A stretch of 64,000 nt of DNA from Telluria beijingensis (GCF_030770395.1 NZ_CP132480.1:5222857-5286856); one strand, 5' to 3'. Numbered from the stretch's first letter, positions 26,041-35,343 are shown. Program-made: numbers and translations. The notes: generated by a model not told the origin, from the letters alone.

Positions 26041-26597
26041 CCGTACACCACCTCTGGCCAGAGCAGCCGCTTCACGTGCTCGTTTTTAGGCTGGCCGCCG
26101 GACTGGAAGTGCTCGGACAGGCGGGCCAGGATGAATCCTGAGATCGCCGCCGGTACCGACGTGTGGTCCGGGCCGTAACCGCATCGCACCTCGACCTCGA
26201 CCGCATTGATCCGGGCAGCGGTCGCTGGCCAGGCCTTGCCCGGCGCGGGCACGATGTACCCCGGCTCGCTCTCGCCGTCGACCTGGTAATCCTGCGGGTC
26301 GAGTGGCAGCTGCACGCCCGTGGTGCCGTAAAACTTCACGTGCTTGACCTGCAGCAGCGGCGGCCGGCGCAGTTCGATCGCGCCGTTGAAGCGGTCCAGC
26401 GTCAAGCGCCAGGCCTGCTCCATGATTGCGCGGTTCGTTTCGCCCTCGGCCTCCGAGGTGTACGTGCGGATCGCGCGCTCGATCTCGCCGTCGAGCGGCG
26501 AGACCCCGCTCTCGTCGACGTCGACCCGCGCGGCCAGGCGCGCCTCGACCATCGAGACAGCCAGCCCGGTGGGTGGCGTGATCAGTTTCCAACTCAT
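26037..26597 (-). CDS. Head-tail connector, gp6-like adaptor
   Basis: 186 aa. WKLITPPTGLAVSMVEA, the helical DGEIERAIRTYTSEAEGETNRAI block and VEVRCGYGP are typical of gp6-like adaptor proteins that form a ring under the portal. Overlaps the neighbouring genes by 4 bases at each end. Confidence 0.85.
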   Translation of the reverse strand: MSWKLITPPTGLAVSMVEARLAARVDVDESGVSPLDGEIERAIRTYTSEAEGETNRAIMEQAWRLTLDRFNGAIELRRPPLLQVKHVKFYGTTGVQLPLDPQDYQVDGESEPGYIVPAPGKAWPATAARINAVEVEVRCGYGPDHTSVPAAISGFILARLSEHFQSGGQPKNEHVKRLLWPEVVYG

Positions 26598-28078
26598 CGG
26601 ATGGTTTCCTGTATTGCTGGCGGCCGCTGGCCACCTGTTTGTGCTGGGCGCGCCGTTACCGACACACGCTGCGGCGCGTATCCGGCGCCGGCCGGCGCGC
26701 GGGCATATTCGATCTGGGCGCTGTAGCGCAGCTGCACGTTGCCGCCGGCGAGTGCCAGCTGAAGGGCCTGCACGCGCATGCGGCGTGCGGCGCGCGCGCT
26801 GGCCGGGCCGGCCGACATGACCAGCGCCGCCGGCGAGACGATCAAGCGACGGCCGACCAGCAGCCGCGCTGCGCCCACCGCGAGATCGAGGTGCGCACCA
26901 GCGACGGGCATACGGCGCGCGACGCGCATGCGCACTTCGCCGCCGCCCAGCGAGATCGCCGCGGCGGCGACCGGCAGCGTGTATGAACCTGGCGCCGGCG
27001 CCGGGGCGTACTGCATGCCCACCTGGCCGGCGGCCATTCCCAGAACTGCCGGCGCGACCGGCAGGCGTCGGCCGGCGCGCATCGCGACGCCCTGCCCGGC
27101 CACGCCCAGCGCCGCCGGCTGCACGCCGAGGCGGCGCGATACTGCCATTCGCGCCGGGCCTGCCAGCAGGTTCAGGGCAGCAGGTTGCACGGCCAATCGC
27201 CGCGCGGCGCGGACCAATACCGCGCCGCTGGTCAGGGCCAGGCCAGCGGGGTGCGCACTCAGCCGGCGCGAGACTCGCATTCCAGCCGGACCACCACCCA
27301 AGGCAATCGACGCCGGCCCTACCGTCAGCAGATGTTCAGCAGCGACAAGAGAAGCGAACTCGCTGTCGCCTTCTCCCTCAAACGCTTGCCAGAAAGCGCT
27401 CGCGCTGTTGGTGAGCCGTTGTATCTCAGCGTCGGACAAAACATCGTCGAAGAAAAGAATGCCCGCAGCGCCATCCAGCCATGAGGCGCTACTAACCTCG
27501 TCAATGGTATTTGCGCCAAGCAGTAGAAAGCTGCCGGGTCGGCACGCGCCACTCACCGTGTCCGGCGATGATCGCTCTCCAAATCTGAACCAAGATATCA
27601 GCCCGGCATCATAGGAGTATCTGCAAGCGACGGGGGTATCGACGAATGACTCGATTGTGCGATTGTTCTCCGTGTACTGCACGAGTCCATGAAACGTCAG
27701 CGTTTGCCGAGTGGCGCCGGAAATGGCCTGAGACCTGCCCCAGGCCCAGCCCCTATTTCCACTGGTCCTGTTGCTCAGCAGGTACCTGGTAGCATCAGCG
27801 TTTAGATAGCCAGCGTCGCGAGCGCGCCAGATTGAAATTAATGTAAAGCCCCGAGTGACGTCGTGGGTCAAATTGTATTCAGCACGCCCTCCGCCCATGA
27901 GCACCCTGCCAGAGGGCGTAGCCTGAATCGTGAACGGGCCATCGGTGCGTTGTGGCTGTGAACCGTCAACGTAGTTTGCAAGGCCTTGCCCAGGTACAAA
28001 GGCATAGCGCAGACCACGCGCAATCCATTCCCTTCGGACTCGAACCTGGCCCTGCGGCTGGTAGCGCATGCCGGGCAC
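26594..28078 (-). CDS. Virion protein: lectin-like domain plus eight 22-residue repeats
   Basis: 494 aa. The first 240 residues look like a concanavalin/LamG-type beta-sandwich (FTLISIWRARDAGYL, LTFHGLVQYTENNR, GAAGILFFDDVLSDAEIQRL). Then come about eight tandem units of about 22 residues, each opening RRL or RRM and following the pattern RRLxVxPAxLxLxxGxxxM, to near residue 460, and a Pro/Ala tail. It lies between decoration-type genes and the adaptor, so it may decorate the capsid and bind host glycans. The repeats also show at DNA level. No exact family recognised. Confidence 0.65.
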   Translation of the reverse strand: MPGMRYQPQGQVRVRREWIARGLRYAFVPGQGLANYVDGSQPQRTDGPFTIQATPSGRVLMGGGRAEYNLTHDVTRGFTLISIWRARDAGYLNADATRYLLSNRTSGNRGWAWGRSQAISGATRQTLTFHGLVQYTENNRTIESFVDTPVACRYSYDAGLISWFRFGERSSPDTVSGACRPGSFLLLGANTIDEVSSASWLDGAAGILFFDDVLSDAEIQRLTNSASAFWQAFEGEGDSEFASLVAAEHLLTVGPASIALGGGPAGMRVSRRLSAHPAGLALTSGAVLVRAARRLAVQPAALNLLAGPARMAVSRRLGVQPAALGVAGQGVAMRAGRRLPVAPAVLGMAAGQVGMQYAPAPAPGSYTLPVAAAAISLGGGEVRMRVARRMPVAGAHLDLAVGAARLLVGRRLIVSPAALVMSAGPASARAARRMRVQALQLALAGGNVQLRYSAQIEYARAPAGAGYAPQRVSVTARPAQTGGQRPPAIQETIR

Positions 28079-28079
28079 G

Positions 28080-28445
28080 TCAGCCCACCCGGGCCTGGAG
28101 GTACGATTCGACCGTCACCGCGGTCGTAGCGTTGCCGTACGCGATCACGCGAATATACATAACGCCAGCGCTCATCGCGACGGAGCCGCTCGACACGCCG
28201 CTCGCGACTGTGGTGCCGCCGACCGTAAAATAGTCATACCAGTTCGCGCCGTCATGCGACGTCTGCAGCACCAGGGTGGCCGGCACGGTCGGCGCGCTGG
28301 AGCCATTGGTGATTTTGTACGCCCACTCGCCGCCGGCGAAGGCGCGCACGTCGACCGCGCCGCCAGCGACCGGTGCGGCTGCGGTGGTGCCGGCAGGAAC
28401 GTTCGTCGACGCCAGGATCGTGGCCGGCTGCTTGGTGATCGCCAT
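28080..28445 (-). CDS. Small Ig-like or decoration virion protein
   Basis: 121 aa, almost all beta and rich in Ala, Gly, Thr and Val: MAITKQPATILASTNVPAG, then VLQTSHDGANWYDYFTVGG and a SAGVMYIRVIAYGN strand. The pattern 'sdDGxxW' is common in phage decoration domains. It is translated with the neighbouring lectin-repeat gene (2-base gap). Confidence 0.6.
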   Translation of the reverse strand: MAITKQPATILASTNVPAGTTAAAPVAGGAVDVRAFAGGEWAYKITNGSSAPTVPATLVLQTSHDGANWYDYFTVGGTTVASGVSSGSVAMSAGVMYIRVIAYGNATTAVTVESYLQARVG

Positions 28446-28873
28446 TATTCTTTCTCGCTTCCGTCTGGGTGAAACAGGGCCTCGGCCACCTGCTGGGTGG
28501 TGAGCGGGTCAGGCTGCAGGCCCAGCGCGCACAACGCGTCAGCGTTCGCTTGGGTGACCGCGCCAGCGACGACGAAAGCCTGCAGGGAAGACTGCACCAG
28601 GGTCGACCCGATGCGCAGCCGGCCCTGCTCGAGCAGCGGGCGCACGTGGCGCATGTCCGGCTGGTCCTGGATGAAGTCGATCAGCCCGTTGCCGGCGGCG
28701 ACGCCGATGACCTCGAGGATCGTGCCGTAGCCGACCTCGCGGTCGTTGCCGCAGGTCCGGCCCGCCGACAGCAGATCGGCGAGCGCCTGGCAGTCGCGCG
28801 CGGCCAGCACCTCGGCGCAGTCCGGCCGCGAGCGGGCCAGCTGGCGGATTTCAGCTTGTTGTTCTGGGGTCAT
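28445..28873 (-). CDS. Phage structural-region protein, unknown
   Basis: 142 aa, mainly helical, with three Cys (RPDCAEV, ARDCQAL, RTCGND) and a central VGYGTILEVIGVAAGNGLIDFI segment. Such genes often sit beside capsid decoration genes in related phages and their role is unknown. ATG 28873; stop overlaps the next start by one base. Confidence 0.65.
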   Translation of the reverse strand: MTPEQQAEIRQLARSRPDCAEVLAARDCQALADLLSAGRTCGNDREVGYGTILEVIGVAAGNGLIDFIQDQPDMRHVRPLLEQGRLRIGSTLVQSSLQAFVVAGAVTQANADALCALGLQPDPLTTQQVAEALFHPDGSEKE

Positions 28874-28875
28874 GA

Positions 28876-29292
28876 TCAGGTCAACGTCAGGACGCCGGCA
28901 TCAGGATCGAAGTCGAGCGTCAGGATCTCGCCGTCGCCCAGGGTAATGCTCGAGCCGTAGTCAACGTGGCCGACCAGAGGCTTGCCGGCAGCGGTGTCGT
29001 TGTAGACCACCGCGTAGCGCAGCGGACCCACGGCGGCGCCCGCGGCGGTGATCACCTCGTCGGCGATGGCGACCTTGGCGACGCCAGCGGCATCCGACAG
29101 CGTGACGCCATCCAGGACGTAGCCGCCGGCCAGGTAGGCGCCGCCGCTCACCTGGGTGATATCGGCCAGCACCAACGCAGTCGGCGCCGGCAGCGTGTTC
29201 GTCAACGCTGCCTTGAACGTGTCCGAGGCGAACTTGTGCACGCCATTCAGCACCGCCTTGGCGAGCGACGGGGATTTCACGAAGGTTGCCAT
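28876..29292 (-). CDS. Capsid-associated protein, decoration type
   Basis: 138 aa with the recurring phage pattern FKAALTNTLPAP, LADITQVSGGAYLAGGYVLDGVTL, LRYAVVYNDTAAGKPLVGHVDYG and GEILTLDFD. Homologous-looking proteins in other siphoviruses lie downstream of the capsid gene and are taken to be virion components. No catalytic motif. Confidence 0.65.
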   Translation of the reverse strand: MATFVKSPSLAKAVLNGVHKFASDTFKAALTNTLPAPTALVLADITQVSGGAYLAGGYVLDGVTLSDAAGVAKVAIADEVITAAGAAVGPLRYAVVYNDTAAGKPLVGHVDYGSSITLGDGEILTLDFDPDAGVLTLT

Positions 29293-29302
29293 GTGCGGCC
29301 TT

Positions 29303-29491
29303 TCATTGTTCAGCGAGCCGCGCGCGCAGGTGCGCCAGCAGCTCGATGTCGGCCTTGCCGACTATTTCGTCAGGGAAGATGACGGCCCGCGCAGGCTGGC
29401 CGCGAACGGTGCCTGTCACGATGACCATCAGGGAGCCCGCGTCCGCATCGGCGCGCACGTTGGCGAGCCAGGCGGCGTCCGCAGGGCTCAC
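29303..29491 (-). CDS. Small head-region protein
   Basis: 62 aa from a GTG at 29491 that follows the previous stop (29494) by 2 bases. Sequence SPADAAWLANVRADADAG, LMVIVTGTVRGQPARAVIFPDEIVGK. Compact alpha/beta composition, no family recognised. The longer frame to 29605 runs against the upstream gene and is not the likely start. Confidence 0.5.
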   Translation of the reverse strand: MSPADAAWLANVRADADAGSLMVIVTGTVRGQPARAVIFPDEIVGKADIELLAHLRARLAEQ

Positions 29492-29493
29492 GG

Positions 29494-29826
29494 TTACTGC
29501 TCGCCCGCCAGCGATTCGGCATAGGCGACTGCTTCCGGCGTGCTGTCGAGCACATCGGGCAGCGCCTTCGCGGTGTCCACGTCGACCTCGACGACGTCGT
29601 TGCACTGGCCGTATGCGCCAGCGACCAGGACGCGGGCCTTGACCAGCGCCACCGGCGCCGGGCCTTCCGCGGGCGGTGCTGTCGGGTCCGCGACAGCGGT
29701 CGCCGCCGGCGGTGCCGGCTCGGCTGCCGGCGAATCTGCGGCACCATCGCCTGGCGCCGGGTTGTTTTGTTCGTCCTGCGCGCCCTGCTCGGCACCAGTC
29801 GAACCAGGCAGTTTTGCTTTTGCCAT
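29494..29826 (-). CDS. Ala/Pro-rich head protein
   Basis: 110 aa. The first 60 residues are low-complexity (PAAEPAPPAATAVADPTAPP) and probably disordered; the last 50 form a small domain (ALVKARVLVAGAYGQCNDVVEVD, ALPDVLDSTPEAVAYAESL). Such tethered domains occur in minor head proteins. It lies directly after the capsid gene. Confidence 0.6.
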   Translation of the reverse strand: MAKAKLPGSTGAEQGAQDEQNNPAPGDGAADSPAAEPAPPAATAVADPTAPPAEGPAPVALVKARVLVAGAYGQCNDVVEVDVDTAKALPDVLDSTPEAVAYAESLAGEQ

Positions 29827-29871
29827 CTGGATTCTCCTGTTGGCGGCCGATCTGGCCGGCCGCCGTTTCGA

Positions 29872-31065
29872 TTAGGTTGCGCTGTTCTGGAAGACCTTGA
29901 CGGCCGCTGGTTCCAGCAGGTTGCCGCCCGAGCGGGTCCAGCCGCAGAAGCCAGCTTGGCCCTTGAGGCCGAAGGCCGAGTCGTCGAAGCGACGCATGAT
30001 GGTGCTGTTCTTGACATCGCGGATCGTGTACTGCGAGAAGTCGCCGAACGCGATCGATTTGGCGTTTGCCGCCATGACCGGCACGTCGTCGTTGATCGTG
30101 ACTGCGTGGCCATTCAGCATGTCCGGAGCGCCTTCGGTAATGGCAGGGATCCAGATTGGGCGGCCGACAGTGTCCTTGATCTTCGAGACGCCTTGGACGG
30201 TCGTATCGTTCATCATGTACTTTGCGCCCTTGCGATAGGCGCGGTTGACCGCGTGCTTCAGGTCGACCAGGTCGTCGTAGGTAACGGTCAGCGACTGACC
30301 AGTGGGCGCGACTTTACCGACGCCAGCGACCGTCAGCATGCCGAGCGGTTGGCCAGTGCCGGTGCCGACGGTGTAGTGGCGATTTTGGATGCGCGCGATG
30401 CGGACAGCCAGTCGGTTCACCACGAACGTGACAACGTCAATCGCGCTGTCCTGGATCAGCTGCAGCGGGAGCGCCACTGCTTTCGACGAGTAGTTGAAGA
30501 CCGGGAGCCCGACGGTACCGAACGACACATCCAGAACGTTGGTCTGGGCGTTTTCCGATACGATTTCGCCCTCTTCACCGGTGCCGTCCGAGGTCGGCCA
30601 GTTCATTGGGTCGCCGGTCACGGTCGGCATGACGGTTGCAACTTCGCGCATGCCACCGTATGCCTTGAGACGCTCGATCACCATCGAGGCAACTTCGGTT
30701 GGCACGGTGAAACCGCCTTCGCTGCCCGTGGTGGTCGACATCACATTGCGGATCTGCGCCGCCTGGTCGGCAGACAGGTTCATGCCGTTGCGCAGGTAAA
30801 GTGCGCACGCCACCAGGGCCGTGACTTCGACACCATCTTCCGGCTTTTTCTGTGCCGGGTTTTGGAAGAACTTGTCGGCTTCGAGTTCACGCATCTTCTC
30901 GACGTTCGTGATCTGCTGGCGTGCAGCATTGATCTCGTTGGTGAAGCCGTCGAACTTCGCTTGGTCTTCTGGAGACCAGATCTGATCGCCCTTCTCGGCG
31001 AGCAGGTGATTGGCTTGGGTTGCGAGGTTGGCAATCTTCTCGCGCAGTTGCTGGATGGTGACCAT
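29872..31065 (-). CDS. Major capsid protein, HK97 fold
   Basis: 397 aa. N-terminal 75 residues are a charged coiled-coil delta domain (LREKIANLATQANHLLAEKG), removed by the protease in HK97-type phages. Then MSTTTGSEGGFTVPTEVASMVIERL, a VVTFVVNRLAVRIARIQNRHYTVG spine helix region and the C-terminal GFCGWTRSGGNLLEPAAVKVF are standard for Phage_capsid family members. Upstream protease and portal confirm it. Confidence 0.95.
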   Translation of the reverse strand: MVTIQQLREKIANLATQANHLLAEKGDQIWSPEDQAKFDGFTNEINAARQQITNVEKMRELEADKFFQNPAQKKPEDGVEVTALVACALYLRNGMNLSADQAAQIRNVMSTTTGSEGGFTVPTEVASMVIERLKAYGGMREVATVMPTVTGDPMNWPTSDGTGEEGEIVSENAQTNVLDVSFGTVGLPVFNYSSKAVALPLQLIQDSAIDVVTFVVNRLAVRIARIQNRHYTVGTGTGQPLGMLTVAGVGKVAPTGQSLTVTYDDLVDLKHAVNRAYRKGAKYMMNDTTVQGVSKIKDTVGRPIWIPAITEGAPDMLNGHAVTINDDVPVMAANAKSIAFGDFSQYTIRDVKNSTIMRRFDDSAFGLKGQAGFCGWTRSGGNLLEPAAVKVFQNSAT

Positions 31066-31079
31066 GTGGTTCCTTCAAA

Positions 31080-31106
31080 TAGAAAAGGGAGCCTCTTGGG
31101 CTCCCT
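31080..31106 (-). terminator. Intrinsic terminator between protease and capsid genes
   Basis: Arms AGGGAGCC/GGCTCCCT with a 5-base loop and TTTTCTATTT on the minus strand, 14 bases before the capsid start. Either the capsid gene has its own promoter here or late transcription is antiterminated. Confidence 0.75.
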
Positions 31107-31149
31107 GAGACGAGGTGAACCGACCTCGGGCGGACTTGCGCGAGAAGCG

Positions 31150-31938
31150 CTATGCGGCGATGGCCAGCGCTAGGCGGTTTGCATTAGCCTGGGTCATGCG
31201 CGGACCAGTGGGTTCGGGGGCTACCGCCTCGGGCGGCGGGATGTTTTCGGCTGGCGGCAGCACAGGGGCTGAATCCTGCGCCGCAGCGGCGATCGACTTA
31301 GCCAGGGCGGGCGGAGCTTTTGCGTAAGCCGAAAGATTCCATGCGTTTGAAACGCCGGCATGATCAGCGATGCGATCGATGAACCCGCCGGCGAGTGCTT
31401 CATCGGCCGTCATCCAGGTCTCGTCTTCCATCATTGCGATGATTTCTTCAGTCGGCTTGCCCGTCTTGGTAGCGTAGTCGTCGACGATGGTGAGTTCGAT
31501 CTTCTCCATGACGTTGGCGGTATCCCGCAGGACGCTCTTATCGCCAAAGGCGGCCCCTTGGGCGTTATGGATCATAAAGAAGGCGCCCTTCTGCATGACC
31601 ACCTCACTGCATGCGATCGCGATGCTCGTGCCTGCGCTTGCGCACAGGCTTACGATGTTGGCGATCGTCTTACCAGGGAAATTGCGAATCGCAGCTGCGA
31701 TCTCCTTCCCTTCGAACACACTCCCACCAGGGGTATTGAAGTGAAGGTTCAGGTCCTTAGTTGGGTCGGCCATCTCTATTGCAGCAACGATGTCCGCCGC
31801 GTTGGCTTCGAAGCCAGGCGCGATCACGCCGCGAATGAACAAAGTTTGGCCGGCGGCGTTGCTCACCAGGATCTCGCGCTTCCCGGAAACGTGGGCAGTT
31901 GCGGTGTTATCGAGGCAGAGTTGGAAGAAAGGGTTCAT
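31150..31938 (-). CDS. ClpP-like prohead maturation protease
   Basis: 262 aa. Serine protease of the ClpP/crotonase fold: NLHFNTPGGSVFEGKEIAAAI, the nucleophile block SLCASAGTSIAIAC (Ser near 101) and MIHNAQGAAFGD with catalytic His 124; Asp in IVDDYATKTG. It should cut the capsid delta domain during head maturation. A disordered Pro/Ala tail follows residue 220, perhaps a scaffold role. Overlaps portal gene by 4 bases. Confidence 0.92.
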   Translation of the reverse strand: MNPFFQLCLDNTATAHVSGKREILVSNAAGQTLFIRGVIAPGFEANAADIVAAIEMADPTKDLNLHFNTPGGSVFEGKEIAAAIRNFPGKTIANIVSLCASAGTSIAIACSEVVMQKGAFFMIHNAQGAAFGDKSVLRDTANVMEKIELTIVDDYATKTGKPTEEIIAMMEDETWMTADEALAGGFIDRIADHAGVSNAWNLSAYAKAPPALAKSIAAAAQDSAPVLPPAENIPPPEAVAPEPTGPRMTQANANRLALAIAA

Positions 31939-33227
31939 TCGGCCGCCTTTTTGTCTTGCGTAGTTGTTGATTGCGCAGCAGCTGCGCCCTGATCGCGCGG
32001 CGCGCGATAGATTTCGTCGCCGCCCGGTATCGGCGGCAGCCGGCGGCTGCGCCGCACCTCATTGACCGACGTCCACCCGTCCCCGGTACCTGGCCCACCA
32101 AGCGCCACACGGTCTGCTGCCGACTGGGCTGTAATGTCGCCCTGATACAGCGCTTCGCGGTGGAATTCCAGGAAGCGTCCGTTGTTACGCGGGTAGAGCT
32201 TTCGGTTCAGTTCCTGCTCGATCTTGCGCAGCCAGGTCTGCAGCGTGTACTGCACGAACGCGCGGCCGATCGATTCCAAGCCGGTGCCCCAGCTCGTGGA
32301 GCCGGTGGATTCGTTGATCATGAAACCCGGCACGCCGAACGCGCGGGAGATGTCCATCACCTGGAACTTTCGCGCCTCGAGCAGCTGGGCGTCCTCGGCG
32401 GACAGGCTCAGCTCCTTCGCCGATATACCTTCAGTCAGTACCAGGGGAAGCCGGTGCGCATTAGCCAGTCCAGCGTAGCGACTGTTGAACGCATGCTGCA
32501 GGCTCGTGATCTGGTCCTCGGTCATCTTCGCCGCAGCTTGCAGCACGATCGATGGATGCGCGCCGCCTTCGAAGAACTTGCCGCTGTATTCGTCCATGGC
32601 CAGCGCGTTGCCGATCGCGCTGCGCGCGCCGAATTGGATCACCGACATCGACCGCATGGTCGAATCGTCGAATCCCAGGCCTGGGAAGTGCAGAATGTCG
32701 GACGGGTCGAACCAGGTTGAGATGCCGTGCGATGGCAGGTTGACGTAGTAGCGCACGCCCTGACCCGGGATGCGCACGGGCGATACCGAACCCCACGGCA
32801 GCGGAAGGATCTCGCGCAGCGTGCCGTTCATCCGCCAGCGCAGCAAACCGAAGGCATCGCCGCGCAGCAGCTGCGCCATGCTCACACCTTCCCACATCGA
32901 GGCCGCGGTGTATTGCGGGCTTGGCTGCTCATTCAGGAGGTACCAGAGGTCGCTGCGCGGCAGCCGCGCCGGGATCTCTCCGCCGTCCAAGCTGTATTCG
33001 TTGATCGGCATGCTGACGATGGCGCCGGCGATCTTCGCGACACAGGCCGCGACGGCCGACACGCGCATTGCCGAGGTGGCTGACACAGTAGTGCCGGTCG
33101 GTGCCACGCCAAATGCTTCCATCACATTGGGGCTGTACTGGGCCTGATTGCCCACTTTCCCGTACGTCGGTTCCGGCACGGCCTGTCGCCAGTGCTCGGT
33201 GGCGGCCAGAGCGTCGAATAGTTCCAT
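31935..33227 (-). CDS. Portal protein, HK97 family
   Basis: 430 aa from ATG 33227, which has AGGAAG before it; a longer frame to 33776 runs antisense-like through terminase and is not coding. Family blocks: ISAVAACVAKIAG-like SAVAACVAKIAGAIVSMP, LLNEQPSPQYTAASMWEG, LLRGDAFGLLRW, DILHFPGLGFDD, and EARKFQVMDISRAFGVPGFMI. The portal is the dodecameric ring through which DNA enters the head. Confidence 0.93.
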   Translation of the reverse strand: MELFDALAATEHWRQAVPEPTYGKVGNQAQYSPNVMEAFGVAPTGTTVSATSAMRVSAVAACVAKIAGAIVSMPINEYSLDGGEIPARLPRSDLWYLLNEQPSPQYTAASMWEGVSMAQLLRGDAFGLLRWRMNGTLREILPLPWGSVSPVRIPGQGVRYYVNLPSHGISTWFDPSDILHFPGLGFDDSTMRSMSVIQFGARSAIGNALAMDEYSGKFFEGGAHPSIVLQAAAKMTEDQITSLQHAFNSRYAGLANAHRLPLVLTEGISAKELSLSAEDAQLLEARKFQVMDISRAFGVPGFMINESTGSTSWGTGLESIGRAFVQYTLQTWLRKIEQELNRKLYPRNNGRFLEFHREALYQGDITAQSAADRVALGGPGTGDGWTSVNEVRRSRRLPPIPGGDEIYRAPRDQGAAAAQSTTTQDKKAAE

Positions 33228-33235
33228 TTTTCTTC

Positions 33236-34912
33236 CTACAGGAGCACGAAGCCTTGGGTGATTGCGCCAGACGTGGCGACGGGATTGAGTGCCATCAGCG
33301 AGACAGCGTTGAACAGCGCCATGAGCGGGTCGATCTTGCCGGTGCCGGATGCCTGCTTGGTGATCAAGGCGGCGTTCCCGCGCGGCTCGATCTTGGCGTT
33401 GCTGACACACCAGTTCATGAGGGCCTGTCCGCCGTGCAGCAGAACGCCCTCGGCCAGCTTTCGCTCGGTGACGCTGATCGCACCGATCAGCTTCCAGCCC
33501 TGCGGGATGCCGAAGCACTTTTTCTCGTCGATCTCGGCATCGATCAGGGCCTGGAACATGACCTTGTGGGTCTTCTCCGGGTCCAGTCCGACGGAAGCGA
33601 GCAGACCTGACTCGTTGACCTCCTTGACCACCGCGGCCACCTCGGCGACATCTCCGGGCAGCTCCTCGATGATCACCAAGTCGCCCTGCTTTTCGAAGTC
33701 GGCGTACTTGCTCTCTTCGCTCTTGCGCCGCTCGATCGCGACCGGGTGCGCCCATGCGCGGGTCCACGCCAGCCATTTGCCGGTGCCGCGCTCGCGGCCC
33801 ACAAAGGCTAGCCCAAGCAAGTCATCTAGGCCGCCGCCGTCGATTCCGGCCGTGATCACCTCACATCGCGCAAGCAGCTCACGGAGCGTAATGCCCGGCA
33901 CCTTGGCTTGCCGCTCCCAGAAATCAGCCCCTGTCCATCGGTCAGCCCGCAGGCTCATGCCGATTTGGACATTCAAGTGTTTGGCGCGGACGTCTCTTAA
34001 AGCGTGCTCGCCGGATTCCCGCGCTTCCTGGATTTTTTGAGCGATCACCTCGGCATCGACGGAGATCTCCCAGTTGGGGTTTGTGATGTAAGCGTGGGTC
34101 AGGTCCTCGTAGGCCTTCTCCTTGAGCATGTGCTCGGGAAACTCGTAGATCACCGGAAGGAACCGCGGATCACTCACCAGGCCGTCCCGAACCTTGCGGG
34201 CATAGCTCAGCTTGTCCAGGAAAACACCAGCCGGCGGCGCGTCGGACTGCGTCGTGCAATAGAACACAAACCCTTCGGGCCGCGAAGTGATGCCGCCGGT
34301 TGCTTCTGTGAGCATCGCAGCAGCCTTGGCGTGCTTACCGAATTCCCACAGTTCGTCGACGAAGACGCCGATTGCTTTCTTGCCAGTCACCGTGGCCGAG
34401 TCGGCAGCCACCACCTTCAGAGTGGCGCGCGTGAGGCGGCAGGTAACCGTTTTGATGTGCTGCTGCTCGTGAAAGCGGTCTTCGAGCTCGCCGTCGGCGA
34501 GAATCATCTCGCGGATCGGCTTGTAAGCGTTATCGGCCGCCTCTTTCGTGGGCGCCAGGATGATGAACTCGCCGGCCTGGCGAGTGTTGATGATCAAGGC
34601 GGTCAGCATGATGGCCGCCGCGATCATCGACTTCCCGTTTTTCTTCGAGACCATCAGGAAGTAGTTGGTAATGAGGCGCCGTTTGCGCTTCGGGTCGTAG
34701 GCGCCGAACAGGGCCTGCACCAGGTCCGTGACCCACGGCTGGCACGCCTCCCCCATGGTCGGACTGCCATCGGCATCAACCATGCGCAGCTCTGAGAACA
34801 CGTTCATCGCGTCCTCGGCCACCTCGGGGAACAGCGGCTCGACTGGCACCAGCGATTCTCGGGCCACAATTCGGCGCTCCCAATCGGGCAGCGCGGTCGT
34901 CCAAGTTTTCAT
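33236..34912 (-). CDS. terL: Terminase large subunit
   Basis: 558 aa packaging motor. ATPase marks: Walker A-like VSKKNGKS (88-95), Walker B IGVFVDELWEF (181-191) with Asp185/Glu186, and a coupling TTQSD motif. The nuclease half has AGIDGGGLDDLLGLAFVG and LVIIEELPGD. It belongs to the Terminase_1 type found with HK97-like portals. Its ATG overlaps the small subunit stop. Confidence 0.95.
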   Translation of the reverse strand: MKTWTTALPDWERRIVARESLVPVEPLFPEVAEDAMNVFSELRMVDADGSPTMGEACQPWVTDLVQALFGAYDPKRKRRLITNYFLMVSKKNGKSMIAAAIMLTALIINTRQAGEFIILAPTKEAADNAYKPIREMILADGELEDRFHEQQHIKTVTCRLTRATLKVVAADSATVTGKKAIGVFVDELWEFGKHAKAAAMLTEATGGITSRPEGFVFYCTTQSDAPPAGVFLDKLSYARKVRDGLVSDPRFLPVIYEFPEHMLKEKAYEDLTHAYITNPNWEISVDAEVIAQKIQEARESGEHALRDVRAKHLNVQIGMSLRADRWTGADFWERQAKVPGITLRELLARCEVITAGIDGGGLDDLLGLAFVGRERGTGKWLAWTRAWAHPVAIERRKSEESKYADFEKQGDLVIIEELPGDVAEVAAVVKEVNESGLLASVGLDPEKTHKVMFQALIDAEIDEKKCFGIPQGWKLIGAISVTERKLAEGVLLHGGQALMNWCVSNAKIEPRGNAALITKQASGTGKIDPLMALFNAVSLMALNPVATSGAITQGFVLL

Positions 34913-35343
34913 CAGACGACCCTCAAGCCAAAGCGTCCGGCGCCGGCCTTCTTCGCGGCGGCATCTTTCTCGTCCTTCTTGCCACCCTCTCCAAGCTTCT
35001 TGTGCTTGAATGGCAACATCGCTTTCGCCGCGTCGATGCGCAGCCGCAGATCGGCAGCTGGCTCGTTCATGACCTTCGTCAAAAATTCGACGGGATCAGC
35101 GGTCGGCGGGATGTCGACCAGGTTGTCAGCGGGCAGTGGTGGCAAAGCGACCTTTGTTCCCGCTCCGCCGCCCGCCGCCCGCTGCTGCTCGAGGTAGGCT
35201 TTAACATCCGGGTCTTTAACAATTCGGGACCCGGCGGCCGATGCCGTCTTTTCACTGAAGCCAGCGCGAATCGCCGCTTCCTTATTGGAGAACCCGGCCA
35301 ACACGGCATCGGCGAAGGCTCGCTTTTTGCCTGTTAAAGCCAT
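34912..35343 (-). CDS. terS: Terminase small subunit
   Basis: 143 aa DNA-recognition subunit. N-terminal helix-turn-helix ALTGKKRAFADAVLAGFSNKEAAIRAGFS with SRIVKDPDVKAYLEQ, then an oligomerisation region and a basic tail (KHKKLGEGGKKDEKD). GGAGG lies 10 bases before ATG 35343, which is better than the TTG at 35349. Confidence 0.88.
   Translation of the reverse strand: MALTGKKRAFADAVLAGFSNKEAAIRAGFSEKTASAAGSRIVKDPDVKAYLEQQRAAGGGAGTKVALPPLPADNLVDIPPTADPVEFLTKVMNEPAADLRLRIDAAKAMLPFKHKKLGEGGKKDEKDAAAKKAGAGRFGLRVV

Noticed and set aside
26700..27330. Regularly spaced DNA repeats that could suggest a CRISPR array
   Set aside because: The period matches 22 codons and the repeats encode RRL-type protein units in an open frame; no unique spacers of constant size.
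31935..33776. Portal frame extended to 613 residues
   Set aside because: The extra 183 residues overlap terminase on the same strand and are Arg/Gly-rich noise; ATG 33227 has a good ribosome site.
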